Shown one piece after another: positions 9,637 through 20,019 of a DNA stretch of 64,000 bases. Made by a program: the position numbers and the translations under genes. The number at the start of each line of letters is the position of its first letter. Position 1 is the stretch's first letter. This DNA is from Prochlorococcus sp. AG-355-G23 (GTDB lineage Bacteria; Cyanobacteriota; Cyanobacteriia; PCC-6307; Cyanobiaceae), in assembly GCA_003278765.1 (NCBI GenBank), contig QCDK01000002.1:91460-155459 (forward strand). The letters run 5' to 3'. The notes under the pieces were generated by a model, which was not told the DNA's origin, ran no database searches, and worked only from the letters and a program-made list of their open reading frames with translations.

Positions 9637-10365
9637 TTACTTAACTAAATGATTTTCAAGTGCATAACGAACTAATTCTGTGCGGCTAGATGTACCCGTC
9701 TTGATAAAAAGTCTACTTACATATTTCTCAACATTTCTAATAGATGTTTCAAGCTGTCTTGCAATTTCTTTATTCATCAGTCCTTCTGCTACAAGTTGAA
9801 GCACACTTGCTTCTCTAGGAGTAAAACTAGGAAGATTTATTTTATTTTCTGGATTAGTCTGGTTTTGGTCTGTGAGCATAGATTTTATTTCAGTAATTTG
9901 TTTTGCCATTTTGCTTACGTCAATATCTGCGAATCGTGCCGCTTCTTTTAATAATCGTTCTTGTCTGTTGATTACATTTTTAACTCTTGCAGCTAATTCA
10001 TCGGGATCGAAAGGTTTAGAAATATAATCATCAACTCCTGCAAGATAACCTTCTGTTCTGTCTAGGGTCATTCCTTTTGCAGTTAGAAAAATAACTGGAG
10101 TTCCTCCTAATTTTTCATCCTCTCTAATTTTTTCTAATAAAGCATAACCGTTGGCTCGGGGCATCATAATATCGCTAATTATCAAATCGGGGAAAATTGT
10201 TTGAGCTTTTTCCCAACCATCCTCTCCATCAACGGCAATAAATATTTCATAGCCTTCATCTTCTAGAAATGTTTTAACAGCTGTTCTTAAACCAGGCTCA
10301 TCATCAACTAATAAAATTCTTGATTTTCTTACCGGTTCATTATTTATTTGATTAATTTCATTCAT
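9637..10365 (-). CDS. NarL/FixJ-type response regulator (Ycf29-like)
   Basis: Receiver domain plus LuxR-type DNA-binding domain, 242 residues. The receiver has the acidic pair D21-D22, phospho-acceptor D65 in ISDIMMP, T95 and K117, so it is expected to be phosphorylatable. The C-terminal helix-turn-helix begins with FTPREASVLQLVAEGLMNK and continues through SIRNVEKYVSRLF. This architecture matches the conserved cyanobacterial and plastid Ycf29-like regulator. That assignment is by resemblance only. No sensor kinase lies nearby. It is divergent from the cysteine desulfurase gene (59 bp). Confidence 0.9.
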   Translation of the reverse strand: MNEINQINNEPVRKSRILLVDDEPGLRTAVKTFLEDEGYEIFIAVDGEDGWEKAQTIFPDLIISDIMMPRANGYALLEKIREDEKLGGTPVIFLTAKGMTLDRTEGYLAGVDDYISKPFDPDELAARVKNVINRQERLLKEAARFADIDVSKMAKQITEIKSMLTDQNQTNPENKINLPSFTPREASVLQLVAEGLMNKEIARQLETSIRNVEKYVSRLFIKTGTSSRTELVRYALENHLVK

Positions 10366-10424
10366 TTTTTTAATTCTTTAATTTGATTTTCTAGTAATAA
10401 ACAGAATTTTATATACTAAATATA

Positions 10425-11570
10425 ATGCTATCAACTCCCATACTACTAGACTATCAATCTTCGACTCCTTGCTCTAAAGATGTCGTTGATTCTATGAAAC
10501 CTTTTTGGAGTGAGATATTTTCTAACCCTGCAAGCAAATCTAATTTGGCGGGGATTAACGCAAGCGCTATATTGGAAGCCTCAAGAGAAAAAATAGAACA
10601 AAGTTTATTTCTTAAGGATAAAAAAGTTATTTTTACAAGTGGAGCAACTGAATCAAATAACTTAGCCTTATTAGGTTTTGCCAGAAATTTCTATAAAAAA
10701 ACAGGAAATTATGGACATATTATTACCTTAAAAACGGAGCATAAAGCTGTTTTGGAGCCGTTAAACCAACTAAAAAAAGAGGGATTTATGGTTACAGAAA
10801 TTAATCCTGAGAAAGATGGCTTAATTTCAGAAGAACAATTCAAAAAAAATATAAGAGAAGATACATTTCTGGTTAGTGTCATGTTGGCAAATAACGAAAT
10901 AGGAGTTATTCAGCCTATAGAAAATATTTCAAAAATATGTAAATTAAGAGGAATAATATTTCACTCTGATTTTGCACAATGTTTAGGTTACATGGCGTTA
11001 AACAATCTTTTATCAGATGTAAATATGATAACGATGAGTTCTCACAAAATATATGGTCCTAAAGGGATAGGACTTCTTTTGATTGATGAAGAAATTAATC
11101 TTGAGCCTTTAATTGTTGGAGGAGGTCAAGAATATGGTCTTAGGTCTGGCACATTACCTCTGCCTTTAGTAGTTGGCTTTGCTAAAGCAATAGAGATAGC
11201 AGTTTTTAATCAAAAAAAGAATGCTGAGAAATTACTTTTTTATAGAAATAACCTTTTAGACGGGTTGTTAAAAAATAATTCTGGTTTATTAATTAATGGC
11301 TCCATAGAAAAAAGATTACCTCACAATTTAAATTTAACTATATTGGATTTAAACGGAGCAAAGTTTCATAAACTTTTAAAATCTAAAATAATTTGTTCTA
11401 CTGGATCTGCATGTAGTAATGGTGAACCATCTCATGTTTTACTAGCCTTAGGAAGATCTATTAAAGAAGCAGAATCTTCAATAAGGTTAAGTATAGGATT
11501 AAGTACTAATTCAAAAGATATAAAACAAGCAATTCATATTCTTACAGATACGATCAGATCATTACGATAA
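10425..11570 (+). CDS. Cysteine desulfurase (NifS/IscS-like)
   Basis: PLP enzyme that releases sulfur from cysteine for Fe-S clusters and other thio-cofactors. The protein has 381 residues. The PLP lysine is K208 in SSHKIYGPKG, and the mobile catalytic loop CSTGSACSNGEPSHVL holds C324 as the likely persulfide cysteine. The substrate motif GATESNNLALLG and the RSGTLPLP segment (class I arrangement) are present. No Fe-S scaffold gene is adjacent. It is a stand-alone gene converging on rsmH. Confidence 0.93.
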   Translation: MLSTPILLDYQSSTPCSKDVVDSMKPFWSEIFSNPASKSNLAGINASAILEASREKIEQSLFLKDKKVIFTSGATESNNLALLGFARNFYKKTGNYGHIITLKTEHKAVLEPLNQLKKEGFMVTEINPEKDGLISEEQFKKNIREDTFLVSVMLANNEIGVIQPIENISKICKLRGIIFHSDFAQCLGYMALNNLLSDVNMITMSSHKIYGPKGIGLLLIDEEINLEPLIVGGGQEYGLRSGTLPLPLVVGFAKAIEIAVFNQKKNAEKLLFYRNNLLDGLLKNNSGLLINGSIEKRLPHNLNLTILDLNGAKFHKLLKSKIICSTGSACSNGEPSHVLLALGRSIKEAESSIRLSIGLSTNSKDIKQAIHILTDTIRSLR

Positions 11571-11583
11571 AAATTATTGGCTT

Positions 11584-12486
11584 TTAATTTAATTGAGCAA
11601 TTCTTAATTTTCCACTTCTAGCTCTTTTATTTAGTTCAACTTCTTGTTCGGAAGGAGTGATTGGCTTTTTTGTCAGGTTTTTTAGTCTTTGATCATTCTT
11701 AAAACAACTTTTAACTAACCTATCCTCAAGGGAATGAAAACTAATAATAGAAATAATACCCCCTGGCAAAAGCCATTCAGGTACAACTTGCAAAAATTTT
11801 TCTAATACTTCAATTTCTTTATTAACAGCAATTCTGAGTGCTTGAAATGTTCTTGTTGCTGGATGTATTTTTTTATATCTTTGTTTTGGTGGGAAGCAGC
11901 CTGCAATAGAATAAGCGAACTCTTGTGTTCCAGAATATTTCCCATTTTCCTTCAAATCCATTTTTATTTTCCTAGCAATCTTTCTTGATAATCTCTCTTC
12001 TCCATATTTATAAATTAGATTAGCTAGATCTTTTTCATTTAAAGCCTCAATTAATTTCTCTGCATCAATCTCAAGAAAAGGATTCATGCGCATATCAAGC
12101 GGACCATCTTTTTGGAAACTAAATCCTCTTTTAGGGTCATCAATTTGGTTGCTATTTACTCCAAGATCTGCAATCACAAAAGAAACTTTTTCTTTTGGCA
12201 TAAAATCCGCAAAATTTGAAGCCCTTATATCAATCCTACTTTTAAACTCATCAAGTTTTTTTAATGCTGATTTTCTTGCGAATGGATCTTGATCAAGTCC
12301 AATTATATTTAAATCCGAATATTTTCTCAATAAATGATAAGAGTGCCCGCCTCCGCCTAAAGTTGCGTCTATTCCCTTAAGTTGATTGTTATGTATAAGT
12401 GGGTAATGCTCTAATGAGGCCATAATCTCATCTGTCATAACTGATTGATGATTGAAAAAAGATGAATCAGATAGGTCAGTTTGCAT
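11584..12486 (-). CDS. rsmH: 16S rRNA (cytosine1402-N4)-methyltransferase RsmH
   Basis: Methylates the ribosomal decoding center (formerly MraW). The protein has 300 residues. Diagnostic segments are FNHQSVMTDEIMASL at the N-terminus, DATLGGGGHSYHLL (SAM site, about residue 40-53), DLGVNSNQID, GPLDMRMN, and the C-terminal IISFHSLEDRLVK. In many bacteria it heads the cell-wall dcw cluster, but here it is isolated. It is divergent from ndhH with only 38 bp between starts. Confidence 0.96.
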   Translation of the reverse strand: MQTDLSDSSFFNHQSVMTDEIMASLEHYPLIHNNQLKGIDATLGGGGHSYHLLRKYSDLNIIGLDQDPFARKSALKKLDEFKSRIDIRASNFADFMPKEKVSFVIADLGVNSNQIDDPKRGFSFQKDGPLDMRMNPFLEIDAEKLIEALNEKDLANLIYKYGEERLSRKIARKIKMDLKENGKYSGTQEFAYSIAGCFPPKQRYKKIHPATRTFQALRIAVNKEIEVLEKFLQVVPEWLLPGGIISIISFHSLEDRLVKSCFKNDQRLKNLTKKPITPSEQEVELNKRARSGKLRIAQLN

Positions 12487-12524
12487 AACTTTCGACTAAG
12501 ATTTGTTTAGAAGTTAAATTTCGA

Positions 12525-13712
12525 ATGGCTCAGCTAGAGACTAGAACAGAACCAATGGTGGTCAATTTTGGCCCTCACCATCCTTCAATGCATGGGGTTT
12601 TAAGGTTAGTTGTAACTCTTGATGGTGAGAATGTCATTGATTGTGAGCCAGTAATTGGATATTTACATAGAGGAATGGAAAAGATAGCTGAAAATAGAAC
12701 AAATGTAATGTATGTCCCTTATGTAAGCAGAATGGATTATGCAGCAGGAATGTTTTATGAAGCTATTGTAGTAAATGCTCCTGAAAGATTAGCTAATATT
12801 CCAGTTCCCAAAAGAGCTAGTTACATCAGAGTTCTTATGCTCGAACTTAATCGTATTGCTAATCATCTTTTATGGCTTGGTCCCTTTTTAGCAGACGTAG
12901 GAGCTCAAACTCCATTTTTCTATATTTTTAGAGAAAGAGAGATGATCTATGATCTCTGGGAAGCTGCTACTGGACAAAGGCTAATAAATAATAATTTCTT
13001 TAGGATAGGCGGTGTCGCATGTGATCTCCCATACGGATGGTTAGAAAAATGTATAGACTTTTGCGATTGGTTTGGTCCTAAGATAGATGAATACGAAAAA
13101 TTAATTACAAATAATCCAATTTTTAGAAAAAGAATTGAAGGTCTAGGAACAATACAAAGAGACCAGGCAATTAATTGGTCTTTGTCTGGGCCAATGCTTA
13201 GAGCTTCTGGAGTTTCCTGGGATTTAAGGAAAGTCGATAGTTATGAATGTTATGACGATTTTGATTGGCAGATTGCTTCGGAAAAAGAAGGAGATTGTTA
13301 TGCGAGATATCGAGTAAGAGTTGAAGAGATGAGACAATCACTAAGCATCATTCGCCAAGCTTGCAAAATGATTCCAGGAGGTCCAACAGAAAATTTAGAA
13401 GCTCAAAGAATGGCGACTGAAGATAAGAAAAGTGAAATATTTGGTATCGACTATCAATACGTAGCTAAGAAGGTTGCGCCAACTTTTAAAATTCCTAACG
13501 GAGAATTATATACAAGATTAGAGTCCGGCAAAGGAGAAATAGGTGTATTTATTCAAGGAAATAATGAAGTTACCCCATGGAGATTTAAAATCAGAGCAGC
13601 TGATTTAAATAATCTGCAAATATTGCCTCATATTCTTAAAGGTGCCAAAATCGCTGATATTATGGCAATACTTGGTTCAATAGATGTCATTATGGGATCT
13701 GTTGATAGATAA
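12525..13712 (+). CDS. ndhH: NAD(P)H-quinone oxidoreductase subunit H (NdhH)
   Basis: The 49-kDa-type subunit of NDH-1 that lines the quinone site, 395 residues. The N-terminal [15 protein letters not shown] motif (about 14-28), the [14 protein letters not shown] segment and the C-terminal region ending with DVIMGSVDR are family signatures. It is encoded apart from the ndhA-I-G-E operon, as in other cyanobacteria. The menI gene follows after 9 bp on the same strand, so the two are likely co-transcribed. Confidence 0.97.
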
Positions 13713-13721
13713 TTTCTTTAA

Positions 13722-14174
<453 letters not shown>

Positions 14175-14177
14175 TTA

Positions 14178-15377
14178 TTATTTTTTAAATTTATAGTTTA
14201 TTTTTTCTGCACTGGTATTTTTTTTAACAATCCACTTTTCAGGCTTTTCATGTTTAGGCCAACTTTGAGAAAAATTTTTTAATAAATTTAAAGAAATTTC
14301 AATATTTTTATCATTTGTAAGTTCTCTAAATTCAACTATTACTTTAATTTTATTTCCCCATAATTTGTTAGATACTTTCGAAATATTGAATTTATTAATT
14401 GGGATATTTTCTTTCATAATGAAATCATTTAATCTTGATTCAATTACTCCAGGAAAAACAAGTTCTCCTCCTGAATTAAAGGCATTATCACTTCTTCCAA
14501 CAAATTTTAAATAGTAAGAATTATTGATTTGCTTAATTTCACCTAAATCACTTGTTTGCCACCACCCATTTTTATTTTTGAAATTTTCAGTTTTTAAAGA
14601 ATCTATTATTTCGATTCCAATTCTGGCTGATTTTATTTCGATTAATCCTTGTGCGTTAATTCTTATTTTTGTATCAGGTAGTATTTCTCCAACATTTTTA
14701 AAACCCATTAAGAATTCTTTTGGTTTTAAACTCGTAACCATTGCTGCTGTTTCAGTTGAGCCGTAACAAGGTGCTAATTTTATTTTTTCTTTTATACATT
14801 GTTCTGCAGATTCGTCTGAAATTGAAGCTCCACCTACCCAAATTAGATCAAAAATTTTTAGCCAACTAATTCCATCTTTTTGAGCTAAAAGTCTTTGTAA
14901 TTGGGTAGGTACTAATGATGTAATCAAGTGTTTTTTGTTTTTCTTAAATTTAATTGTGAAAAGTAAAAGTTCTCGAGTTTTTTTTATCAAATTCGGAGAA
15001 ATATTAATACATTCACATCCCCAAGTTTGACTTCTAAAAATTGACATTAATCCACTGATATGGTTCAGGGGCAAAGTATTTAAAATTAAGCAGTTTTGTA
15101 ATTCAAATCCTTGCTCTATTAGCCATTGACCTGATGTAGTTGCAGATAATTTAAGATTATTTAAATGGTGAAAACATTGTCTCGGTTTTCCAGAACTCCC
15201 ACTACTGTTTAAGATTATTGCTGGCCCATTTTCAGTAATTGAATCTAATACATCTTTGTCTTCATAAAATTTGTTTTTTACATAAATAATTTTATTCTCT
15301 CTAATTTTTTCAATAATTTTTTCTACAGATTGAGTTTCGTTATTTTCAACTTCAATAGTATGAATTTTATTTTTCAT
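14178..15377 (-). CDS. menE: O-succinylbenzoate-CoA ligase
   Basis: Acyl-adenylate enzyme that activates o-succinylbenzoate to its CoA ester in phylloquinone synthesis. The ATP loop reads NSSGSSGKPRQ (about residue 60-70 of the protein), and the APCYGSTETAAMV motif is the second family signature. I chose ATG 15377, which overlaps the menC stop by four bases (ATGA), over the ATG twelve bases upstream at 15389. The protein is then 399 residues, compact for the family. It is the downstream member of menA-menC-menE. Confidence 0.93.
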   Translation of the reverse strand: MKNKIHTIEVENNETQSVEKIIEKIRENKIIYVKNKFYEDKDVLDSITENGPAIILNSSGSSGKPRQCFHHLNNLKLSATTSGQWLIEQGFELQNCLILNTLPLNHISGLMSIFRSQTWGCECINISPNLIKKTRELLLFTIKFKKNKKHLITSLVPTQLQRLLAQKDGISWLKIFDLIWVGGASISDESAEQCIKEKIKLAPCYGSTETAAMVTSLKPKEFLMGFKNVGEILPDTKIRINAQGLIEIKSARIGIEIIDSLKTENFKNKNGWWQTSDLGEIKQINNSYYLKFVGRSDNAFNSGGELVFPGVIESRLNDFIMKENIPINKFNISKVSNKLWGNKIKVIVEFRELTNDKNIEISLNLLKNFSQSWPKHEKPEKWIVKKNTSAEKINYKFKK

Positions 15378-16339
15378 AGTTGATCCCATATCTTTTTTGC
15401 TTCATTTAAAAATAGAAAAGAATTAGGGAATTTATTCATTGCTAAACCAGGAACTTTTGGCGTTGGTCCTTGTAATTGTAGAGAAGATAAATGATGGAGC
15501 CATCTCTTTCCTATTCCAGTTTCAAATGAGGTACTTATAGATATTAAAGCTTTTTTATTTTCTAATTCTCTTAAAAGCTTAACTGGATTATTTTCTTGAG
15601 AAGGCCTTCTAATTTGCCAACCCTTCCACTCATCAATCAAAGTTGGAAATTTTAAAAGTGATTCGTCTAAAGCTATTGGAATTTTTTTGTTTAGTTCTTT
15701 CAGTCCATCAATATCATCAACACAGAGAGGTTGTTCTAACCAGTCTATATTTTTATTATCTTTCAAAATATCAGCCCATCTATTAGCTATGTCTCTTCCC
15801 CAAGAACCATTAGCATCTATTCTTAACTTAATATTATTCCCTATTTTGCTTAAAATTTCTTCTAATTTTGCTTCTTCCTCATGGTTATTTTTTAGTGCAA
15901 CTTTCCATTTTAAGGTTAATGATTTTCCAATATCACAATGTTTTTTTTTAATATCATTAAGATCGGAAACTACATTTTCATGATTTAACAATATGGCTGT
16001 TTTACCAATTTCATCAAAGTAGTAGTTTTCTTTAAAAATTATTTTTCCATTGATCTCAGCTAATGCAGAATTTATTGCAGATTGAATACATGGGTGAAAA
16101 ATATTTATTTGCTCAGATAAATTAAATTCCTCTATATACTCAGGGATCATATCTAGTTGTTTCGCACACTTTTTTAAGTCTTTTTTATGTAGCGGTGAAA
16201 CTTCTCCAAACCCTATTTTTTTATCATTACCTATTAATTTAATTATCCAACCCGATTTTGTATGGTAATTGGTTTTAGAATTTTCTACTTTGGCAGATAA
16301 CTTAAAGCTATAAGATTTTTTTTTAAATATTAAGTTCAT
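15374..16339 (-). CDS. menC: o-Succinylbenzoate synthase
   Basis: Enolase-superfamily dehydratase of the phylloquinone pathway, 321 residues. The base-lysine motif LTLKWKVAL (about residue 138-146), the metal ligands in RIDANGSWG and WLEQPL, and ALDESLL with the terminal acidic residue are arranged as in MenC. Overall similarity of the family is low, so these residues matter most. It overlaps menA by four bases at its start and menE by four at its end, which suggests translational coupling. Confidence 0.93.
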   Translation of the reverse strand: MNLIFKKKSYSFKLSAKVENSKTNYHTKSGWIIKLIGNDKKIGFGEVSPLHKKDLKKCAKQLDMIPEYIEEFNLSEQINIFHPCIQSAINSALAEINGKIIFKENYYFDEIGKTAILLNHENVVSDLNDIKKKHCDIGKSLTLKWKVALKNNHEEEAKLEEILSKIGNNIKLRIDANGSWGRDIANRWADILKDNKNIDWLEQPLCVDDIDGLKELNKKIPIALDESLLKFPTLIDEWKGWQIRRPSQENNPVKLLRELENKKALISISTSFETGIGKRWLHHLSSLQLQGPTPKVPGLAMNKFPNSFLFLNEAKKIWDQL

Positions 16340-17253
16340 TTATTTAGCAAGTAATTAAATATTAATCCTGTGATTAAACCAATTCCATTAAGAGTTTGAA
16401 ATTTTATTGCGACAAATTTGCAATTTTTTATTGCAGAAGGTTTTGCATACGAAGATTTTAATAAATTTATAAGTCTTATTGCTTGAGGGAAACTAAGCAA
16501 ATAAAGGATGCAAAACACTGGAATAAATCCATAAAATATTGTGAAAAGTTGAAAAATATATATTGTAAAAATTATCCAAGGCACAAATTGAGAACCTTTT
16601 TTTGCCCCTAAGCGAACTAAAGGTGAATTTTTCCCATGCTTTTTATCTTCAGAAATTTGATGAAAATGAGAACAAAATAATACAAGAGTTGTTGCCAAGG
16701 AAGGTCCTGAACCAAGTAATAAAGAAACTTTCCATGGAATATCTTCGAAGTAAATATTAGACGGATTTAACGCAATTAAGACTGCAGAGTACGAAAAAGG
16801 TCCAAATGCAAGCCAGCATAATGGTTCTCCTAAACCTTGATAGCCCAATCTAAAAGGAGGACCTTGATATAAATATCCTAAGAAGCAGCAAGCTGCCACC
16901 AAAATAAAAATGTTTATACTTGTTGATACTGAAATAATTAAAATTATTGATAAACCAATAACTAAAGATGTATATGCAATAAATGAAATTATTTTTTTAT
17001 TTTTTACAAGATTTACAATTGAATGGAATTTAAATTCATCGATTCCTGTTTCTGCGTCGTATAAATCATTAGTTAGATTTTCCCATAGTAATATCAAAAT
17101 TGCAGCTAAAGTAAATGAAATCAAATTATAAATTTTTACCTCTTCATATTGATTGAGCAAGTAAGCCCCTGTTATCAATACTGGAAGTATGGCAACAGAA
17201 TAAAGAGGCCATTTTATTGCTTTTTTCCATAATTTTTTTTTATCTTCGTCCAT
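16336..17253 (-). CDS. menA: 1,4-dihydroxy-2-naphthoate phytyltransferase (MenA)
   Basis: UbiA-family membrane prenyltransferase that attaches the phytyl tail to make phylloquinone, the A1 cofactor of photosystem I. The protein has 305 residues and about eight or nine transmembrane helices. The prenyl diphosphate motif NLTNDLYDAETGIDE is at about residues 60-74, and a second Asp-bearing loop with SEDKKHGKNS follows helix five. It is the first gene of menA-menC-menE, divergent from menF with 101 bp between starts. Confidence 0.93.
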   Translation of the reverse strand: MDEDKKKLWKKAIKWPLYSVAILPVLITGAYLLNQYEEVKIYNLISFTLAAILILLWENLTNDLYDAETGIDEFKFHSIVNLVKNKKIISFIAYTSLVIGLSIILIISVSTSINIFILVAACCFLGYLYQGPPFRLGYQGLGEPLCWLAFGPFSYSAVLIALNPSNIYFEDIPWKVSLLLGSGPSLATTLVLFCSHFHQISEDKKHGKNSPLVRLGAKKGSQFVPWIIFTIYIFQLFTIFYGFIPVFCILYLLSFPQAIRLINLLKSSYAKPSAIKNCKFVAIKFQTLNGIGLITGLIFNYLLNK

Positions 17254-17354
17254 TTTTAATTAACACGAAAAATTAGATAATTATTGAATGTAGTTTATAA
17301 ATTGAGTTACATTTTTTACTTTATTGCATCATTTTTAGTTATTTTCAATAAGTA

Positions 17355-18767
17355 ATGAAAAATGATTTAAACTTAACAGATTTTTTAAAAGATGTATTTT
17401 CCTCTTTCGATAAGAAAGTTGAAAATTCTGGATTAGTAAGTATTTGTGTTGAGATTCCTTGTATTGATTTATTTCAAGTTTATGAATTGTTAATAAATCA
17501 ATATCCGTTTTCTTCATTTTGGGAGGAATCTGATGGCATTTCATATATAGCTTTCGAGAAGTGTAAATATGTTACTCTGGATGGCCCAAAAAGATTTGAG
17601 GTAGCAAAAGAGTTTAATTCTCAGAATTTTGAAAATTTAATTAACTTAACTAATGAATCGCATAATTCTGCACTTTCAAAAATAATTTATTTATTTTCTT
17701 TCTCTGAAAATTTGAATAATAAGAATTTACCTTCAGATATCCCTAGTTTGGAAGCCATTTTGCCAAAAATATTAATTACTAAAAGTGGCAAGAATTGCTG
17801 GTTAAGAATCAATGGTCATGTTGAAGGTAAATCATCATTAAGAACATTAATTGAAGAAATATGGACAATTAGAAATCAAGTTATTAATTCTGGTTCAGAA
17901 TTAATAAAATCATCTGGCTTAAAAACTAGTTTTGATTCCTCTTTTATTGATGATTTCTCACGCTCCTTAGAAACTTCTAAAACAAACATGAAAAAAGTAG
18001 TAAATAGAGGAATTCAATTAGTAGAGAAAGATATCCTCGAAAAGATAGTTTTAGCGAATAGGATTAAAATAAAACTTAAAAATAAATTAGATTTAGTAGA
18101 AATTTTAAAAAGATTTAAAAAGAAGCAACCAAATACATGTAGATACGTTTGGAAAAGGAATAGTAAGGATATTTTGTTTGGAGCATCTCCAGAAAAATTA
18201 TTTTCTTTCTCTAAACCTAATTTAACTTTAGAGGCTCTTGCTGGAACTATCTCTACTAATTCAAATTTTAAGAAACTCCTAAAAAGTACTAAAGACTTAA
18301 AGGAACATAATTATGTAATACAACATTTGATTAAATCTTTAGAAGTTTCAAAAATAACAAACTTTAAAAAAAGTGATATCAAGGTAAATTCATTTGGAGA
18401 TATTTCTCATTTGCAAACACTCATTTTCTCTAAAGTTGAAAATATTTGTCCTTTTGAATTGCTTAAAAACTTACATCCATCTCCAGCTGTTTGTGGATAC
18501 CCAAAAAATGCAGCATTGGATTGGATAAACACTCTTGAGTCTTTTCCTAGAGGAAATTATGCTTCTCCAATGGGTTGGGTTGATTCATCAGGCAATGCTT
18601 CATTTCTTTTGGCAATAAGAGGCGCTAGATGTATTGAAGAAAATATTGAATTTACTGCAGGTTCAGGTATAGTTTCTGGCTCCGTTTTAGAGAAAGAAAT
18701 AGATGAGATTAAATTAAAATTTGAATCTATAGTAAAACAGATATTTTGCGCTAAAAATCCTAGATAA
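17355..18767 (+). CDS. menF: Isochorismate synthase (MenF-like)
   Basis: Converts chorismate to isochorismate, the first committed step of phylloquinone synthesis. The 470-residue protein has a divergent N-terminal half and a well-conserved chorismate-binding C-terminal half: [13 protein letters not shown], then [16 protein letters not shown] and the [15 protein letters not shown] segment, all typical of isochorismate and anthranilate synthases. The neighbouring menA, menC and menE genes favour isochorismate synthase over salicylate or PABA enzymes. Its end overlaps the convergent gshB by 8 bp. Confidence 0.93.
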   Translation: MKNDLNLTDFLKDVFSSFDKKVENSGLVSICVEIPCIDLFQVYELLINQYPFSSFWEESDGISYIAFEKCKYVTLDGPKRFEVAKEFNSQNFENLINLTNESHNSALSKIIYLFSFSENLNNKNLPSDIPSLEAILPKILITKSGKNCWLRINGHVEGKSSLRTLIEEIWTIRNQVINSGSELIKSSGLKTSFDSSFIDDFSRSLETSKTNMKKVVNRGIQLVEKDILEKIVLANRIKIKLKNKLDLVEILKRFKKKQPNTCRYVWKRNSKDILFGASPEKLFSFSKPNLTLEALAGTISTNSNFKKLLKSTKDLKEHNYVIQHLIKSLEVSKITNFKKSDIKVNSFGDISHLQTLIFSKVENICPFELLKNLHPSPAVCGYPKNAALDWINTLESFPRGNYASPMGWVDSSGNASFLLAIRGARCIEENIEFTAGSGIVSGSVLEKEIDEIKLKFESIVKQIFCAKNPR

Positions 18768-19683
18768 TTTCTACTAATTTTTCAATAACTTCCTCTGAAA
18801 CATTTTTATTAGATAAATTTTCTATTTCTCTTAAACCTGTTGGACTGGTTACATTAATCTCGCTAAGCATTCCGTTTATCACATCAATACCTACAAAAAA
18901 TAAACCTTCATCTTTGAAGTGTTGAGATAATTCTGAGCAGATACTTTTTTCTTTTTCTGTTAATAATGTGGGTTCAGCCTTGCCTCCCATCGCTAAATTA
19001 CTCCTAAAATCGCCTCCTTGAGGAATCCTATTTATTGATCCAATTGCTTCTCCGTTTACGATAATTATTCTTTTATCACCCTCTATGACTTCAGGAATAA
19101 ATTTTTGCATCATAACGGGTAATTCTTCTTGAGAAGTGATTAATTCAATGATTGATTTAATTCCTGGAGAATTTTTATTTATCCTTATAACACCTTGACC
19201 ACCTTTTCCTCCAAGAGGTTTTATGACTACTTCATTATTTATATTTGCAAAATTAATAAGATCTTTTACCTTACTCGCAACTATTGTAGGTGCCATTAAG
19301 TGGCTGTATCTTAAAGCACCTAGCTTTTCATTCCACGCTCTTAACGATGAGGGTTTGTTAATTACTTTTACTCCTTTTCTTTCGGCAACTTCTAAAAGAT
19401 GGGTTGCATATAAATAAGCCTCATTTACAGGAGGATCTTTTCTCATCCAAATGCAATTAAATTCGGCGAGAGGTATGCAATCATTCTCTTTGAAAGAAAT
19501 CCAAGGAATTACTTCAACTTTTAAGGAAGATGCCCATACTTCATCACCTCTAGCTTCCAGGTCTTGAGGAGTACAACTCCAGATTTCAATATTTTTTTTT
19601 GATGATGCTTGCATTAAAGCAGCAGTTGAATCTTTTAAGGGATTTATATTTTTAATTGGATCTATTACGAATAGAAATTTCAT
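18760..19683 (-). CDS. gshB: Glutathione synthetase
   Basis: Adds glycine to gamma-glutamylcysteine. ATP-grasp protein of 307 residues. The [20 protein letters not shown] start, the [20 protein letters not shown] segment, the ATP-binding [16 protein letters not shown] (about 155-170) and the C-terminal [13 protein letters not shown] loop match prokaryotic GshB. It lies 5 bp after the glutaredoxin gene on the same strand, so production of glutathione and a glutathione-dependent reductase are probably co-expressed. Confidence 0.96.
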   Translation of the reverse strand: MKFLFVIDPIKNINPLKDSTAALMQASSKKNIEIWSCTPQDLEARGDEVWASSLKVEVIPWISFKENDCIPLAEFNCIWMRKDPPVNEAYLYATHLLEVAERKGVKVINKPSSLRAWNEKLGALRYSHLMAPTIVASKVKDLINFANINNEVVIKPLGGKGGQGVIRINKNSPGIKSIIELITSQEELPVMMQKFIPEVIEGDKRIIIVNGEAIGSINRIPQGGDFRSNLAMGGKAEPTLLTEKEKSICSELSQHFKDEGLFFVGIDVINGMLSEINVTSPTGLREIENLSNKNVSEEVIEKLVEII

Positions 19684-19688
19684 AAGAT

Positions 19689-19943
19689 CTAGTTTAATAA
19701 TGCTTCTAATTTATTTTCATTGTCTAAAGCGTATAGATCATCGCAGCCTCCGATACCCTCATTATCTATAAATATTTGTGGTAATGTTCTTCTACCATCA
19801 GCTCTTTCAATCATCAATGCTCTTGCATCTTCGTCGCCATCTATTTTATATTCTGTAAAATTTACATTTTTTTTCTTGAGTAGTGATTTTGCTCGAATAC
19901 AGAATGGGCAATATTGCCAAGTATAAATTTCAACTTTGGACAT
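19689..19943 (-). CDS. grxC: Glutaredoxin 3 (dithiol, CPFC)
   Basis: An 84-residue glutaredoxin. The active site is YCPFC (about residues 11-15), a dithiol type close to the usual CPYC. The cis-proline motif TLPQIF and the glutathione-binding GGCDDLYAL follow in order, so the domain is complete. It is expected to reduce disulfides with glutathione. It forms a tight pair with gshB and is divergent from prfB (76 bp). The gap holds the prfB start and no other gene. Confidence 0.95.
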   Translation of the reverse strand: MSKVEIYTWQYCPFCIRAKSLLKKKNVNFTEYKIDGDEDARALMIERADGRRTLPQIFIDNEGIGGCDDLYALDNENKLEALLN

Positions 19944-20019
19944 TTTTTTAAAATAATACTTAGTTTATACTATTAAACAAAAGTGCTTGTTAGATTATAA
20001 ATAACGATTAAATTCTATT